From: Chitinophaga silvisoli
GTDB taxonomy: Bacteria > Bacteroidota > Bacteroidia > Chitinophagales > Chitinophagaceae
Direction: 5' to 3'
Assembly (NCBI RefSeq): GCF_003412465.1
Contig: NZ_QTJV01000004.1
Coordinates: forward strand, 682,001-746,000
Length of the DNA: 64,000 bases
This document shows positions 44,075 to 52,490 of this stretch, piece after piece. Numbering within the stretch: position 1 is the first letter of the stretch; each line of letters starts with the position of its first letter. The notes below the pieces were generated by a model. The model did no database searches. It was given only the letters and a program-made list of their open reading frames with translations, and was not told where the DNA came from. Made by a program: the position numbers and the translations under genes.

Positions 44075-44185
44075 ACCAGGCCCGGTTCAGGAAAATGCAA
44101 AAGATCCCTGCCAGTGTATCATCTTAAGTTAGTCATGCCCTTGCTGAATACCACCGTTCGGGAGATTTCACTGGGAAGAAAATTT
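44075..44185 (+). ncRNA. ssrS: Probable 6S-type regulatory RNA (6S-Flavo-like)
   Basis: Downstream of zapA, which is the site of the 6S-type RNA in several Bacteroidota. A closing stem CCAGTG (44111-44116) with CACTGG (44169-44174) encloses a partly paired region, and a T-rich stretch (GAAGAAAATTTT) follows. 6S RNA mimics an open promoter and binds RNA polymerase. The boundaries are approximate and the call depends on location and the stem, not on a covariance search. Confidence 0.45.
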
Positions 44186-44603
44186 TAAATAATACACCAT
44201 TGGGGTCCTATTAATAATTTAAAAATGAAGGAAATATATTAATATGCACCCTGAAAGGAAGATGTTTGTAATAAAAAATGTTGAGTCTGGTAAGTGAAGG
44301 TTCTAAGGAAGGGACTGAAATATCTTGAAAAAGTGGATTTCTAGTAAGTAATATATTCATATATAAATACGATATAGCAATTTAACGTTCAGCAAATTAT
44401 TGTCGCTTCCCCGTTCATGAAAGCTACGCCTGATGGCCCGTACAGGGACCTGGCTGGCCGAAAAAACCTACAAATCCTCAACAGGACTGCATTGCAGCAC
44501 ATTCTTTTTTGTATTTTCGCGAATCGGTTCTAAACCCTTTACCTTTTCCACGGATAAGGAATGTGGCCAGGAATGCAACATAAATCAAGTTAAAATTATT
44601 GAA
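44186..44603 (+). other. Gap before rny, no gene seen
   Basis: About 420 bp, AT-rich. An open frame on the plus strand from 44433 joins rny in phase but has no coding character before 44604. A TTG (44492-44494) and TATTTTCG (44512-44519), 17 bp apart, may be the rny promoter. Confidence 0.4.
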
Positions 44604-46169
44604 ATGGAATCTACTTTAATCGTAGCAATAACAGCAGTAGCTGCGTTGATCATAGGAATACTGCTAGGCAAGGTCATATTTGCTAAGAACACACAGATAA
44701 AAATACAGGAAGCTGAGGCGCAGGCACAAAAGATCGTAGAAGATGGGAAAATAGCCGCTGAAAATGAGAAGAAGAACAGGATCCTGGAAGCAAAGGAGAA
44801 ATTCCTGCAGTTGAAAAGTGAGCATGAAAAAGAAACCCTGCAGCGCAACCAGAAAATGGCAGATGCAGAAAACCGCATCAAACAGAAAGAACAGAGCCTG
44901 ACACAGAAGACGGAGAACTTAACAAAACAGATGCAGGAGAACGAGGCGATCAAGGAAAACCTGACCCGCCAGATGGAACTGGTAGCTGTAAAACGTACCG
45001 AACTCGAAAAACACCAGGAAGAACATATTCGCCGTCTTGAAAAAGTAGCGGCCCTCACAGCAGAAGAAGCACGTCACCAACTCATTGAAAGCCTGAAAGA
45101 AGAAGCCCGCTCACAGGCCCTCTCTCACATCCAGGAGATCATCGAGGATGCTAAACTGAAAGCAAACAAGGAAGCTAAGAAAATCATTATACAATCCATC
45201 CAGCGTACAGCTGCTGAGCAGACCATCGAAAACGCTATTACCGTTTTCAACCTGGAAAGTGATGAAATCAAAGGCCAGATCATTGGCCGTGAAGGTCGTA
45301 ACATCCGCGCTATCGAAGCGGCTACCGGTGTTGACCTGATCGTAGACGATACCCCTGAAGCTATTGTATTATCTTCTTTCGACCCATTACGTCGTGAAAT
45401 CGCCCGCCTGTCCCTGCAAAGACTGGTACAGGATGGCCGTATCCACCCTGCACGTATCGAAGAAGTAGTAGAAAAAACCAAGAAACAACTGGAAGAACAG
45501 GTAATGGATATCGGTGAAAGAACCGTAATCGAACTGGGTATCCATGGTCTGCACAAAGAACTGATCAGGCTCGTAGGTAAGATGCGTTTCCGCTCCTCTT
45601 ATGGTCAGAACCTGCTCATGCACTCCAAGGAAACAGCTAACCTGTGTGCAGTAATGGCAGCAGAACTGGGCCTGAACCCTAAACTGGCTAAACGTGCCGG
45701 TCTGCTTCATGATATTGGTAAAGTACCAGATGAAGAAACTGAACTGAGCCACGCATTGCTGGGTGCTAAGCTGGCTGAGAAATATGGTGAGCATGCCGCA
45801 GTAGTCAACGCAATTGGCGCACACCACGATGAAATGGAAATGCAATATGTAATTTCTCCGATCGTACAGGCTTGTGATGCTATCTCCGGTGCGCGCCCTG
45901 GTGCACGCCGTGAAATCATGCAGAGCTACCTGCAGCGTATCAAAGACCTGGAAAACCTGGCCCTCGCCCATGACGGTGTGGAAAAAGCATATGCTATCCA
46001 GGCAGGTCGTGAGCTGCGTGTAATCGTTGAAAGTGAGAAAGTAACAGATAACGATGCAGATCGCCTCTCATTTGAAATAGCGAACAAGATTCAAAATGAT
46101 ATGCAGTATCCGGGACAAATTAAGGTGACTGTAATCAGGGAGAAACGTGCCGTTAATGTAGCGCGCTAA
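44604..46169 (+). CDS. rny: Ribonuclease Y
   Basis: 521 residues from MESTLIVAITAVAALIIGILLGKVIF, a membrane-anchoring helix, at 44604. Then a long coiled coil (about 30-200), a KH RNA-binding domain (GREGRNIRAIEAATGVDLIVDDTPEAIVLSSFDP) and an HD hydrolase domain with H369-D370 in LLHDIGKV. Membrane endoribonuclease that starts mRNA decay. Length normal. Followed by a good terminator. Confidence 0.94.
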   Translation: MESTLIVAITAVAALIIGILLGKVIFAKNTQIKIQEAEAQAQKIVEDGKIAAENEKKNRILEAKEKFLQLKSEHEKETLQRNQKMADAENRIKQKEQSLTQKTENLTKQMQENEAIKENLTRQMELVAVKRTELEKHQEEHIRRLEKVAALTAEEARHQLIESLKEEARSQALSHIQEIIEDAKLKANKEAKKIIIQSIQRTAAEQTIENAITVFNLESDEIKGQIIGREGRNIRAIEAATGVDLIVDDTPEAIVLSSFDPLRREIARLSLQRLVQDGRIHPARIEEVVEKTKKQLEEQVMDIGERTVIELGIHGLHKELIRLVGKMRFRSSYGQNLLMHSKETANLCAVMAAELGLNPKLAKRAGLLHDIGKVPDEETELSHALLGAKLAEKYGEHAAVVNAIGAHHDEMEMQYVISPIVQACDAISGARPGARREIMQSYLQRIKDLENLALAHDGVEKAYAIQAGRELRVIVESEKVTDNDADRLSFEIANKIQNDMQYPGQIKVTVIREKRAVNVAR

Positions 46170-46191
46170 TTCAGTAGAATTAATATATTTA

Positions 46192-46228
46192 AAGCAGGCT
46201 TGGAAGTCAGATTCCAGCCTGCTTTTTT
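46192..46228 (+). terminator. rny terminator
   Basis: AAGCAGGC with GCCTGCTT, extended by TTGGAA/TTCCA, then six T on the plus strand. Confidence 0.85.
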
Positions 46229-46251
46229 AATTCCACTAATTCCTTAACTCA

Positions 46252-47079
46252 ATGATTATGCATCCCTTAGAATCACAAATCCAGGCCGCTGTCAATTTCT
46301 TACAAGAATTCAATGCCGACAAAGCCCGCGTAGGTATCGTATTAGGCACTGGCCTGGGCCAGTTAGTACAGCACATGGCTGTGAGCAAGACGATCCCTTA
46401 CAATGAGATACCCCATTTCCCATTATCGACTGTAGAGTCGCATAAGGGTCAGCTGATCTTTGGAAAGATTGGTGAGACCCCTATAGTAGCCATGCAAGGG
46501 CGATTTCATTATTATGAAGGGTACTCTATGCAGCAGATTACATTTCCGATACGGGTAATGAAGGCTTTAGGTATTGAAAAACTATTATTGAGTAATGCCG
46601 CGGGTGGGATGCGACCGGCATTCAAGAAAGGGGATATGGTGCTGTTGGATGATCATATCAACTTACAGCCGGAGAATCCGCTTCGCGGGCTGAATTCACC
46701 GGTGTTTGGAGCAAGGTTTCCGGATATGAGCATGCCTTATGATGAGGAACTGGGCAAGATGCTGAAGACAGCGGCGCATAAGATAGGGTATTTCCTGCGT
46801 ACAGGGGTGTATGCGGCAGTGATGGGACCGAACCTGGAGACGAGGGCGGAGTACCGGTTCTTGAGGCTGATAGGGGCTGATATGGTGGGAATGAGTACGG
46901 TGCCGGAGGTGATAGTGGCGAATCAGATTAAACTGCCTTGTGCGGCGGTGTCAGTGATTACGGATGAGTGTGATCCGGATAATTTGCAGGCGGTGAGTAT
47001 AGAGGAGATTATTGAGGTGGCGGGGAAAGCGGATAAGCGTTTGAGTGAGATTTTTGTGGAGGTGGTGAAGCAGTTGTAG
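46252..47079 (+). CDS. Purine nucleoside phosphorylase
   Basis: 275 residues; ATG at 46252 or 46258. Cleaves purine nucleosides with phosphate for salvage. Trimeric-type PNP motifs: VGIVLGTGLGQLV, FPLSTVESHKGQLIFG, AMQGRFHYYEGYSMQQITFPIRVMKALG, LSNAAGGMRPAFKKGDMVLLDDHIN, and MVGMSTVPEVIVANQ. Not MtnP-like, judged by the Ala-Gly-Gly signature. Convergent with scpB. Confidence 0.9.
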   Translation: MIMHPLESQIQAAVNFLQEFNADKARVGIVLGTGLGQLVQHMAVSKTIPYNEIPHFPLSTVESHKGQLIFGKIGETPIVAMQGRFHYYEGYSMQQITFPIRVMKALGIEKLLLSNAAGGMRPAFKKGDMVLLDDHINLQPENPLRGLNSPVFGARFPDMSMPYDEELGKMLKTAAHKIGYFLRTGVYAAVMGPNLETRAEYRFLRLIGADMVGMSTVPEVIVANQIKLPCAAVSVITDECDPDNLQAVSIEEIIEVAGKADKRLSEIFVEVVKQL

Positions 47080-47089
47080 GGGGAGGATT

Positions 47090-47226
47090 TTTCCAATGGA
47101 TTTTGCATGGGGATTTTGCCTGGGGGTTTTTCTAGTTGATTTTGCCCTGGGGGTTTTCCAGGGAATTTTCTCAGGGGATTTTCTCAAGGGGTTTTCTCAG
47201 AGGATTTTTCTAATCGATTTAGGATA
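47090..47226. repeat. Degenerate GGGGATTTT-type repeat between pnp and scpB
   Basis: Repeated GGGGATTTTCTCA and TTGATTTTGCC-like segments of about 13-22 bp from 47090 to 47226. Not coding on either strand. Confidence 0.6.
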
Positions 47227-47271
47227 ATTCCCAGTCGATTTTTTTCTGGCCGCAGGGCCTTTTGCCATAAT

Positions 47272-47308
47272 AAAAAACGCTTTGGCCGGAGGGCGAAAGC
47301 GTTTTTTT
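47272..47308. terminator. Bidirectional terminator between pnp and scpB
   Basis: AAAAAACGCTTT (47272-47283) pairs with AAAGCGTTTTTTT (47296-47308). T-runs on both strands; serves the two convergent genes. Confidence 0.8.
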
Positions 47309-47315
47309 ATTTGTA

Positions 47316-48560
47316 TTATTTTGAATGAGTTTTGTCATCATTATCTTCTTCTTCATCGTCCTCATCACCTTCATCATCCTCATCTTCAAAATCTTCGTCA
47401 TCTTCCTCCTCATCGTCATAATCATCATCTTCTTCATCATTTTCTTCCTCTTCATTAAAGTCTTCATCATCTTTCTCCTCATCATCTTCCTCCTCCTCCT
47501 CATCATCATCTTCTTCTTCATCATCTTCTTCTTCGTCAAAATCATCCTCATCAAGTTCCTCCCCATCTACTTCATCATCTTTTTCCCCCTCTTCTTCTTC
47601 CCTTGGATCAGGCACATATGCAGTATCCTCAATCATTAACTTCTCAATAATCACATTATCAGGATGATTTTCCTCCTCCTCTTCCCCAGGTTCCTCAACA
47701 TCTTCTGCATCCTCAATATCTCCTATCTCTTCCAAATCTCCCGCGTTTTCCACATCTCCCGCCCCTTCTTCAACTTCTTCTTCCATTGTAGGCGCATCCG
47801 GCCTACCTGTCGTTTCCTCCTCCTCTTCCACTTTCTCCTGCCCCAAAGGCAGCTCCAGCTGCCCACTCACCTCCTCGCTCACTTCTTCCTCAATCACCGG
47901 CAAAACCTCCTCCTCTACCAACTCCCCATTCTCTGACACCCTCAAAATCATCGCATCATCTTCCTCTCCATTTCCGCCCTCTAATCCTGCTATCAACGTA
48001 GGCTGCACATCATCCTCAAACACCTCCTTCAACTTCGGCAGATCCTTCGGTGAGTTCAATCCAAAATAATCCATAAACGCCTTGGAAGTAGAATACAGCA
48101 GTGGTTTCCCTGGCAGCGTCTCACTACGCCCTGAAATCACAATTAACTCCTTCTCCAGCAATTTAGTAATAGAATAATCTGTACTCACCCCACGAATATG
48201 CTCAATCTCCCCTTTAGAAATAGGTTGCTTATACGCCACAATCGCCAGCGTCTCCAACGCCGCTGTAGACAGCCTCTTCAGGAACTTATCCCCATTCAGC
48301 TGCGCTACAGTCTGATAATACTCCTTCTTGGTCAGGAACTGAAATCCTCCCCCACTTTCCCTCACTTCAAACGCATAAAACTCCGTGCTATACTTCTCCC
48401 GTATAGCCTCAATGGCCGTCTCCACCTGATCAACAGTCACCCTGTCTTCCAGGAAAGCCAGCGCATTATTTAACAAGTCGGTGATATCCAGCACAGGCAG
48501 GGGTCTGTCAGCAGCGAATATCAGTGATTCAACATGAGGTATGATCTGTGAGATTTCCAT
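47316..48560 (-). CDS. scpB: ScpB (condensin-associated) with a long acidic tail
   Basis: 414 residues from MEISQIIPHVESLIFAADRP at 48560. The first 180 or so residues are ScpB: winged-helix domains with FYAFEVRESGGGFQFLTKKEYY and LSTAALETLAIVAYKQPISKGEIEHIRGVSTDYSITKLLEKELIVISGR. ScpB joins SMC and ScpA in chromosome organisation. It is about twice the usual length: from about residue 215 to the end it is almost only Glu and Asp (runs such as EEDDEEEDDDEEEEE). No domain is seen in the tail. Confidence 0.88.
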   Translation of the reverse strand: MEISQIIPHVESLIFAADRPLPVLDITDLLNNALAFLEDRVTVDQVETAIEAIREKYSTEFYAFEVRESGGGFQFLTKKEYYQTVAQLNGDKFLKRLSTAALETLAIVAYKQPISKGEIEHIRGVSTDYSITKLLEKELIVISGRSETLPGKPLLYSTSKAFMDYFGLNSPKDLPKLKEVFEDDVQPTLIAGLEGGNGEEDDAMILRVSENGELVEEEVLPVIEEEVSEEVSGQLELPLGQEKVEEEEETTGRPDAPTMEEEVEEGAGDVENAGDLEEIGDIEDAEDVEEPGEEEEENHPDNVIIEKLMIEDTAYVPDPREEEEGEKDDEVDGEELDEDDFDEEEDDEEEDDDEEEEEDDEEKDDEDFNEEEENDEEDDDYDDEEEDDEDFEDEDDEGDEDDEEEDNDDKTHSK

Positions 48561-48604
48561 TATCCGGTTTTCAATTGCTGGCGTCAACGCCTATAAGATA
48601 AAAA

Positions 48605-48632
48605 GTCAAAGACCGAAAATACAGTCTTTGAC
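48605..48632 (-). terminator. atpG terminator
   Basis: GTCAAAGAC (48605-48613) pairs with 48624-48632; on the minus strand TTTTTATC follows. About 200 bp after the atpG stop codon; the stretch between holds nothing else seen. Confidence 0.65.
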
Positions 48633-48834
48633 CTTTATGATAAAATCTAAAAATATCGCTGTTAATACGATGTGTATAAGTCAGGTTTTACCCTTCAGGA
48701 AGAACGCCACTATCCATTTCAATTCACCCACTGCAGTTCTCTCAGTCAGAATCTTACCTTTCCAGTACAACTAAATCTTTCTCAAACTATTCGATCATCA
48801 CATCCGGCTGTACCTTATCTTATATCAGAAGTGC

Positions 48835-49734
48835 TTACCCTTCCAACGCCGCTGCACCACTCACGATCTCAGTCAGCTCAGTTGTAATCGCCGCCTGACG
48901 TGCACGGTTATAGCTAATCTTATAATTACGTAGCAGTTCATTTGCATTCTCTGTCGCCTTATCCATCGCAGTCATACGTGCACCATGCTCAGAAGCATTC
49001 GCATCCAGCATCGCTTTGTACAACTGTGTATTCAGAATCTTAGGCATCAGCTCAGCAATCAGGGTATCCTTCTCCGGCTCATAAATAAAGTCAGCTTTCG
49101 CCACTTTCTTCCCCTTTCCGGCAGGAATTTCTTCCTCTACCTTCGCAATTGGCAGGAACTGTTCAGATATATAGAACTGAGTAGCAGCATTTTTGAACTG
49201 GCTATAGATGATCTCAACAGCATCATACTGACCGCTGGTGAAGCCTTCCATGGCTACTGCAGCAGCTTCCTTCACATGGTCGAAATCCAGGTGTGCAAAC
49301 AGGTGCCAGAAAGTTTCGTTCATTTTGTAACCATTCTTACCAAAATGCTCCCAACCCTTCTTACCGATAGGCAGGATAGTTACATGACCTTTTTCAAACT
49401 GTTCCTGGTACTTTTCACGAATCACCTGCTTAGTCAGCTTGATCAGGTTTGAATTGTAAGCACCACATAAACCCCTGTCCGAGGTTATTACGATCAGTAA
49501 TACCTTTTCAACAGGACGCTCTGCTGCCAATGCCAGATCAATGCTGCCTTCACTGTTGGAAACAATGTTTGACAACATTTCCTGCAATTTAACGGCATAA
49601 GGACGCATGAGTAAGATAGCATCCTGCGCACGACGCAGTTTAGCAGCACTCACCATTTTCATGGCTTTTGTAATCTGCAGGTTGGACTGTGTGGACTTAA
49701 TTCGGTTGCGAACTTCTTTAAGCTGACCGGACAT
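48835..49734 (-). CDS. atpG: ATP synthase F1 gamma subunit
   Basis: 299 residues. N-terminal helix SGQLKEVRNRIKSTQSNLQITKAMKMVSAAKLRRAQDAI and the C-terminal helix NELLRNYKISYNRARQAAITTELTEIVSGAAAL form the rotor shaft of F1; LIVITSDRGLCGAYNSNLIK is conserved. It is alone: no atpA lies in the 500 bp upstream and no atpD follows, so the ATP synthase genes are split in this genome or atpA is reached across the upstream gene. Confidence 0.93.
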   Translation of the reverse strand: MSGQLKEVRNRIKSTQSNLQITKAMKMVSAAKLRRAQDAILLMRPYAVKLQEMLSNIVSNSEGSIDLALAAERPVEKVLLIVITSDRGLCGAYNSNLIKLTKQVIREKYQEQFEKGHVTILPIGKKGWEHFGKNGYKMNETFWHLFAHLDFDHVKEAAAVAMEGFTSGQYDAVEIIYSQFKNAATQFYISEQFLPIAKVEEEIPAGKGKKVAKADFIYEPEKDTLIAELMPKILNTQLYKAMLDANASEHGARMTAMDKATENANELLRNYKISYNRARQAAITTELTEIVSGAAALEG

Positions 49735-49984
49735 AATGTTTTATGTATTACGTAAAGTTTATATGACTAAAAGCCCTTTGGGAGCTCCTGAATTTGGCTG
49801 CAAAGGTAAGGAAAACAAATTAAGATTGGTAGGATTGTGGATAGTTTGCCGGTAAAGAGGAGTTGATCCTCGTCATATATTAATAATTTGGAATGGTTGG
49901 GGAAATCATACCCTTACAAACCTCAAAAAAGGCTCTTTTAGTGTTCAACTTTAAAAGGTTATTGTGCTTATTCTCTTAATTTTC

Positions 49985-50240
49985 AATCCCTTATTTTAAT
50001 CCCTGGTAAGTCTTCAATCCTTTATTTATTTTCGGGATTCCTTCTCTTCATCAATAATCCCTCATTCATCCTTTCCGGAATTTCCGGAATTTCCGGAATT
50101 CCTTCTCCTTCATCAAATAATTCCCTTCTTCATCCTTTATTTCATTTCCGGGATTCCTTCTCCTTCATCAATAATCCCTCATCCATCCTTTCCGGAATTT
50201 CTTCGCCTTCATCCTATTAAATCCTAATTCATTCATTCCC
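49985..50240. repeat. About 55-bp repeat with CCGGAATTT units
   Basis: Three to four units with ATTCCTTCTCCTTCATCAAT, AATCCCTCATCCATCCTT and TCCGGAATTT; within the first unit TTTCCGGAA is itself tripled (50082-50101). Fills the gap between the WG-repeat gene and atpG. Confidence 0.7.
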
Positions 50241-50250
50241 GGATCACTTT

Positions 50251-51123
50251 CTATTTCCCCGCCTCCGGCACTGACTCCGTCCACGTCTCATTCCCCTCTT
50301 TATCCACATAACCCACCCTGCCATTCAACTTAATCAGCCCTCTCCCATTCTGGAAAATAATAGCATTATCATACTTCGGTGCAATCACCTCCTTATTGGA
50401 GGTATCAATAAATCCAAACTTCCCACTCACCCCCACTGGAGCCAGCCCCTCATTAAAATTCCCAACCCTGTCATACATCACTGGAATCACCACATCTCCT
50501 TTATCATTTATAAATCCAAACTTACTATCCTGTTTTACCCAGGCCAGTCCATCCTTAAACGGCCCAATCTTGTCATATTGAGTTCCAATCACCTTTCCCG
50601 TCTTCAGATCCGCCCGACCACACTTTTCCCCATTATAGATGAGTACACTATGATGACTCACCCCGCTAATCATATCATACGCCGGTTTCAGGATCACCTT
50701 CCCTTTATTATTCACCATTCCATACAATTCTCCTACCTTAATTCTCGCATATCCATCCTTTTCCGGTTTTGCCTCATCATATACAGGCGCTACCCATTCC
50801 CTGCCGGTACTATCCAGCAAACCCTGCTTCTGCTTCTTACTCACAAAGAAAAAGTTCCCCTTTACCCAGGCAGAATCATATTTATAAGCAGAATGCTTTC
50901 CATTGGCAAACACAATTCCATATTTCCCTTTTAATTGTACCGCTGCTGCTCCATACCTGAATTCTCCAACTGCATCATACTGAGCAGGGATGATCTCATG
51001 ACCAGCGGCATCATTGAAGCCATATTTTCCATCTTTCTGAAATTTAACCAGGGAATCTGCTCGCTGCGCCTGCGCAAACATTACCGGACACAGGAGCAAT
51101 GAGAGGAAGAAATATCGTTTCAT
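50251..51123 (-). CDS. Exported WG-repeat protein
   Basis: 290 residues from MKRYFFLSLLLCPVMFAQAQ at 51123, a signal peptide. At least six repeats of the WG type, each about 30 residues, ending in patterns such as GKYGFINDKGDVVIPVMYDRVGNFNEGLAPV. Such proteins form beta-solenoid-like structures and are common in Bacteroidota with unknown role. Confidence 0.8.
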   Translation of the reverse strand: MKRYFFLSLLLCPVMFAQAQRADSLVKFQKDGKYGFNDAAGHEIIPAQYDAVGEFRYGAAAVQLKGKYGIVFANGKHSAYKYDSAWVKGNFFFVSKKQKQGLLDSTGREWVAPVYDEAKPEKDGYARIKVGELYGMVNNKGKVILKPAYDMISGVSHHSVLIYNGEKCGRADLKTGKVIGTQYDKIGPFKDGLAWVKQDSKFGFINDKGDVVIPVMYDRVGNFNEGLAPVGVSGKFGFIDTSNKEVIAPKYDNAIIFQNGRGLIKLNGRVGYVDKEGNETWTESVPEAGK

Positions 51124-51174
51124 AGGAAAAGGATTGTATACCAAAAATAATAAATATCATTGAATTATGCACAA

Positions 51175-51202
51175 AAAGGCCTTCCCCGAAGAGAAGGCCT
51201 TT
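51175..51202 (-). terminator. Terminator between the pfpI-like and WG genes
   Basis: AAAGGCCTTC (51175-51184) pairs exactly with 51193-51202; on the minus strand TTTTTGTG follows. Confidence 0.75.
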
Positions 51203-51239
51203 ACCTGAATTTCTTAATTATTGAATTAGTCGACTAGCT

Positions 51240-51487
51240 GCTTATTCAATTTCTTCACTATTTCCTGTAGCTCACTCACTGCTTATTCAACTTCTTAACC
51301 ATTACCTGTAGTTGACTCGCGGCCTATTCAATTTCTTCACTATTTCCTGTAGTTCACTCAATGCTTATTCAACTTCTTCACTATTTCCTGTAGCTCACTC
51401 ACTGCCTATTCAATTTCTTCACTATTTCCTGTAGCTCACTCACTGCCTATTCAATTTCTTCACCATTTACCTAATTCCCTCACTCCT
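51240..51487. repeat. 41-bp tandem repeat, six copies
   Basis: Units start at 51240, 51281, 51322, 51363, 51404 and 51445, each GCTTATTCAATTTCTTCACT then ATTTCCTGTAGCTCACTCACT. Units 1, 4 and 5 are nearly identical. It ends at the stop codon of the PfpI-like gene. Confidence 0.9.
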
Positions 51488-52068
51488 TATAACTTAATCT
51501 CCGTTCCCAACACCTTCAAAAACGCCGCTATCCACTGTGGATGCGCCGGCCATGCCGGTGCCGTCACCAAATTCCCATCCGTCACCGCCTCATCCACATT
51601 CACCGAAGCATAATGCCCTCCGGCTATCGTCACTTCAGGTCCTACAGCAGGATACGCCGTCAATGTCTTCCCTCTCACCACATCAGCAACCGTCAAAATC
51701 TGTATCCCATGACAAATAGCCGCTATCGGCTTATCAGCATGTGCAAAATGTCTTACCATGTCTATCACCCTGGAATTAAGCCTTAAATATTCAGGCGCTC
51801 TCCCACCTGCAATAACCAGTGCATCGTAATTCTCCAGTTTCACATCAGCAAACGAAGCATTCAACACAAAATTGTGACCTCGTTTTTCACTATAAGTCTG
51901 ATCTCCTTCAAAATCGTGGATGGCAGTAATAACCTTATCCCCTGCTGATTTATCAGGACATACAGCATGTACGTTATGACCTACCATAAGGAGCATCTGG
52001 AATGGTACCATGGTTTCGTAATCTTCTGCATAGTCTCCAGTGAGGAAGAGGATGTTTTTTTTGGCCAT
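51487..52068 (-). CDS. DJ-1/PfpI family protein
   Basis: 193 residues. Nucleophile-elbow Cys in AAICHGIQIL, and VIAGGRAPEYLRLN before it; the catalytic Glu is in the FLTGDYAEDYETM segment. Members act as deglycases, chaperones or peptidases on stress. No signal peptide; cytoplasmic. Single gene. Confidence 0.85.
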   Translation of the reverse strand: MAKKNILFLTGDYAEDYETMVPFQMLLMVGHNVHAVCPDKSAGDKVITAIHDFEGDQTYSEKRGHNFVLNASFADVKLENYDALVIAGGRAPEYLRLNSRVIDMVRHFAHADKPIAAICHGIQILTVADVVRGKTLTAYPAVGPEVTIAGGHYASVNVDEAVTDGNLVTAPAWPAHPQWIAAFLKVLGTEIKL

Positions 52069-52184
52069 GAGAATAGGGGGTTTTTAAGAGTGAGATTAAA
52101 GATAGTGAATAAATTTTTTTATCCACAAGAGCAACCTTTTTCTCATGAAAAGCAACTAATAAATAACAAGTAAAATCATTAATA

Positions 52185-52412
52185 ATGGAGACACGATTCG
52201 ATGAAGTCATCTTGCTCATTAAACAGGCAAGAAGCAATGCCATCAAGCAAGTTAATATTGAGTTGATCAATTTACACTGGCAGGTAGGGGCATATATTAG
52301 TAGTAAGGTTGCAAATGCCGTTTGGGGTAACAAAACGGTAACCGAACTAGCAGCACACATTGAAAATTATCAACTAAAAATCGATCAAATACAATTGTGT
52401 CAACACTGTTGA
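52185..52412 (+). pseudogene. N-terminal fragment of a YhcG (DUF1016) nuclease
   Basis: 75 residues matching the start of DUF1016/YhcG proteins (EVILLIKQARSNAIKQVNIELINLHWQVGAYISSKV). Full proteins have about 330-380 residues with a PDDEXK nuclease domain at the end; here the frame stops after the N-terminal helices, where the twin hairpins begin. Likely a decayed copy, or a short DNA-binding relic. No nuclease residues remain. Confidence 0.6.
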
Positions 52413-52419
52413 CACAATT
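52393..52419. repeat. Hairpin 1 of a related pair
   Basis: 12-bp perfect arms (AATTGTGTCAAC and its complement), 3-nt loop ACT. It overlaps the end of the YhcG fragment. Shares the CAATTGTG...CACAATT frame and arm geometry with hairpin 2. Confidence 0.8.
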
Positions 52420-52442
52420 TACAGAATACTCGAATAACCAAA

Positions 52443-52483
52443 AAGGATCAATTGTGCAGACAGCGTCTGCACAATTGATCCTT
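52443..52483 (-). terminator. Hairpin 2, likely terminator of the second SusCD operon
   Basis: 19-bp perfect arms (AAGGATCAATTGTGCAGAC), 3-nt loop. On the minus strand it is followed by TTTTTGG, and it lies 8 bp after the SusD stop codon. One of the strongest hairpins in the window. Confidence 0.75.
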
Positions 52484-52490
52484 CCAAAAA

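Noticed and set aside
47219..47639. Met/Lys-rich and Ile/Phe-rich frames over the scpB tail
   Set aside because: Alternate-frame readings of the GAA/GAT repeat that encodes the acidic tail.
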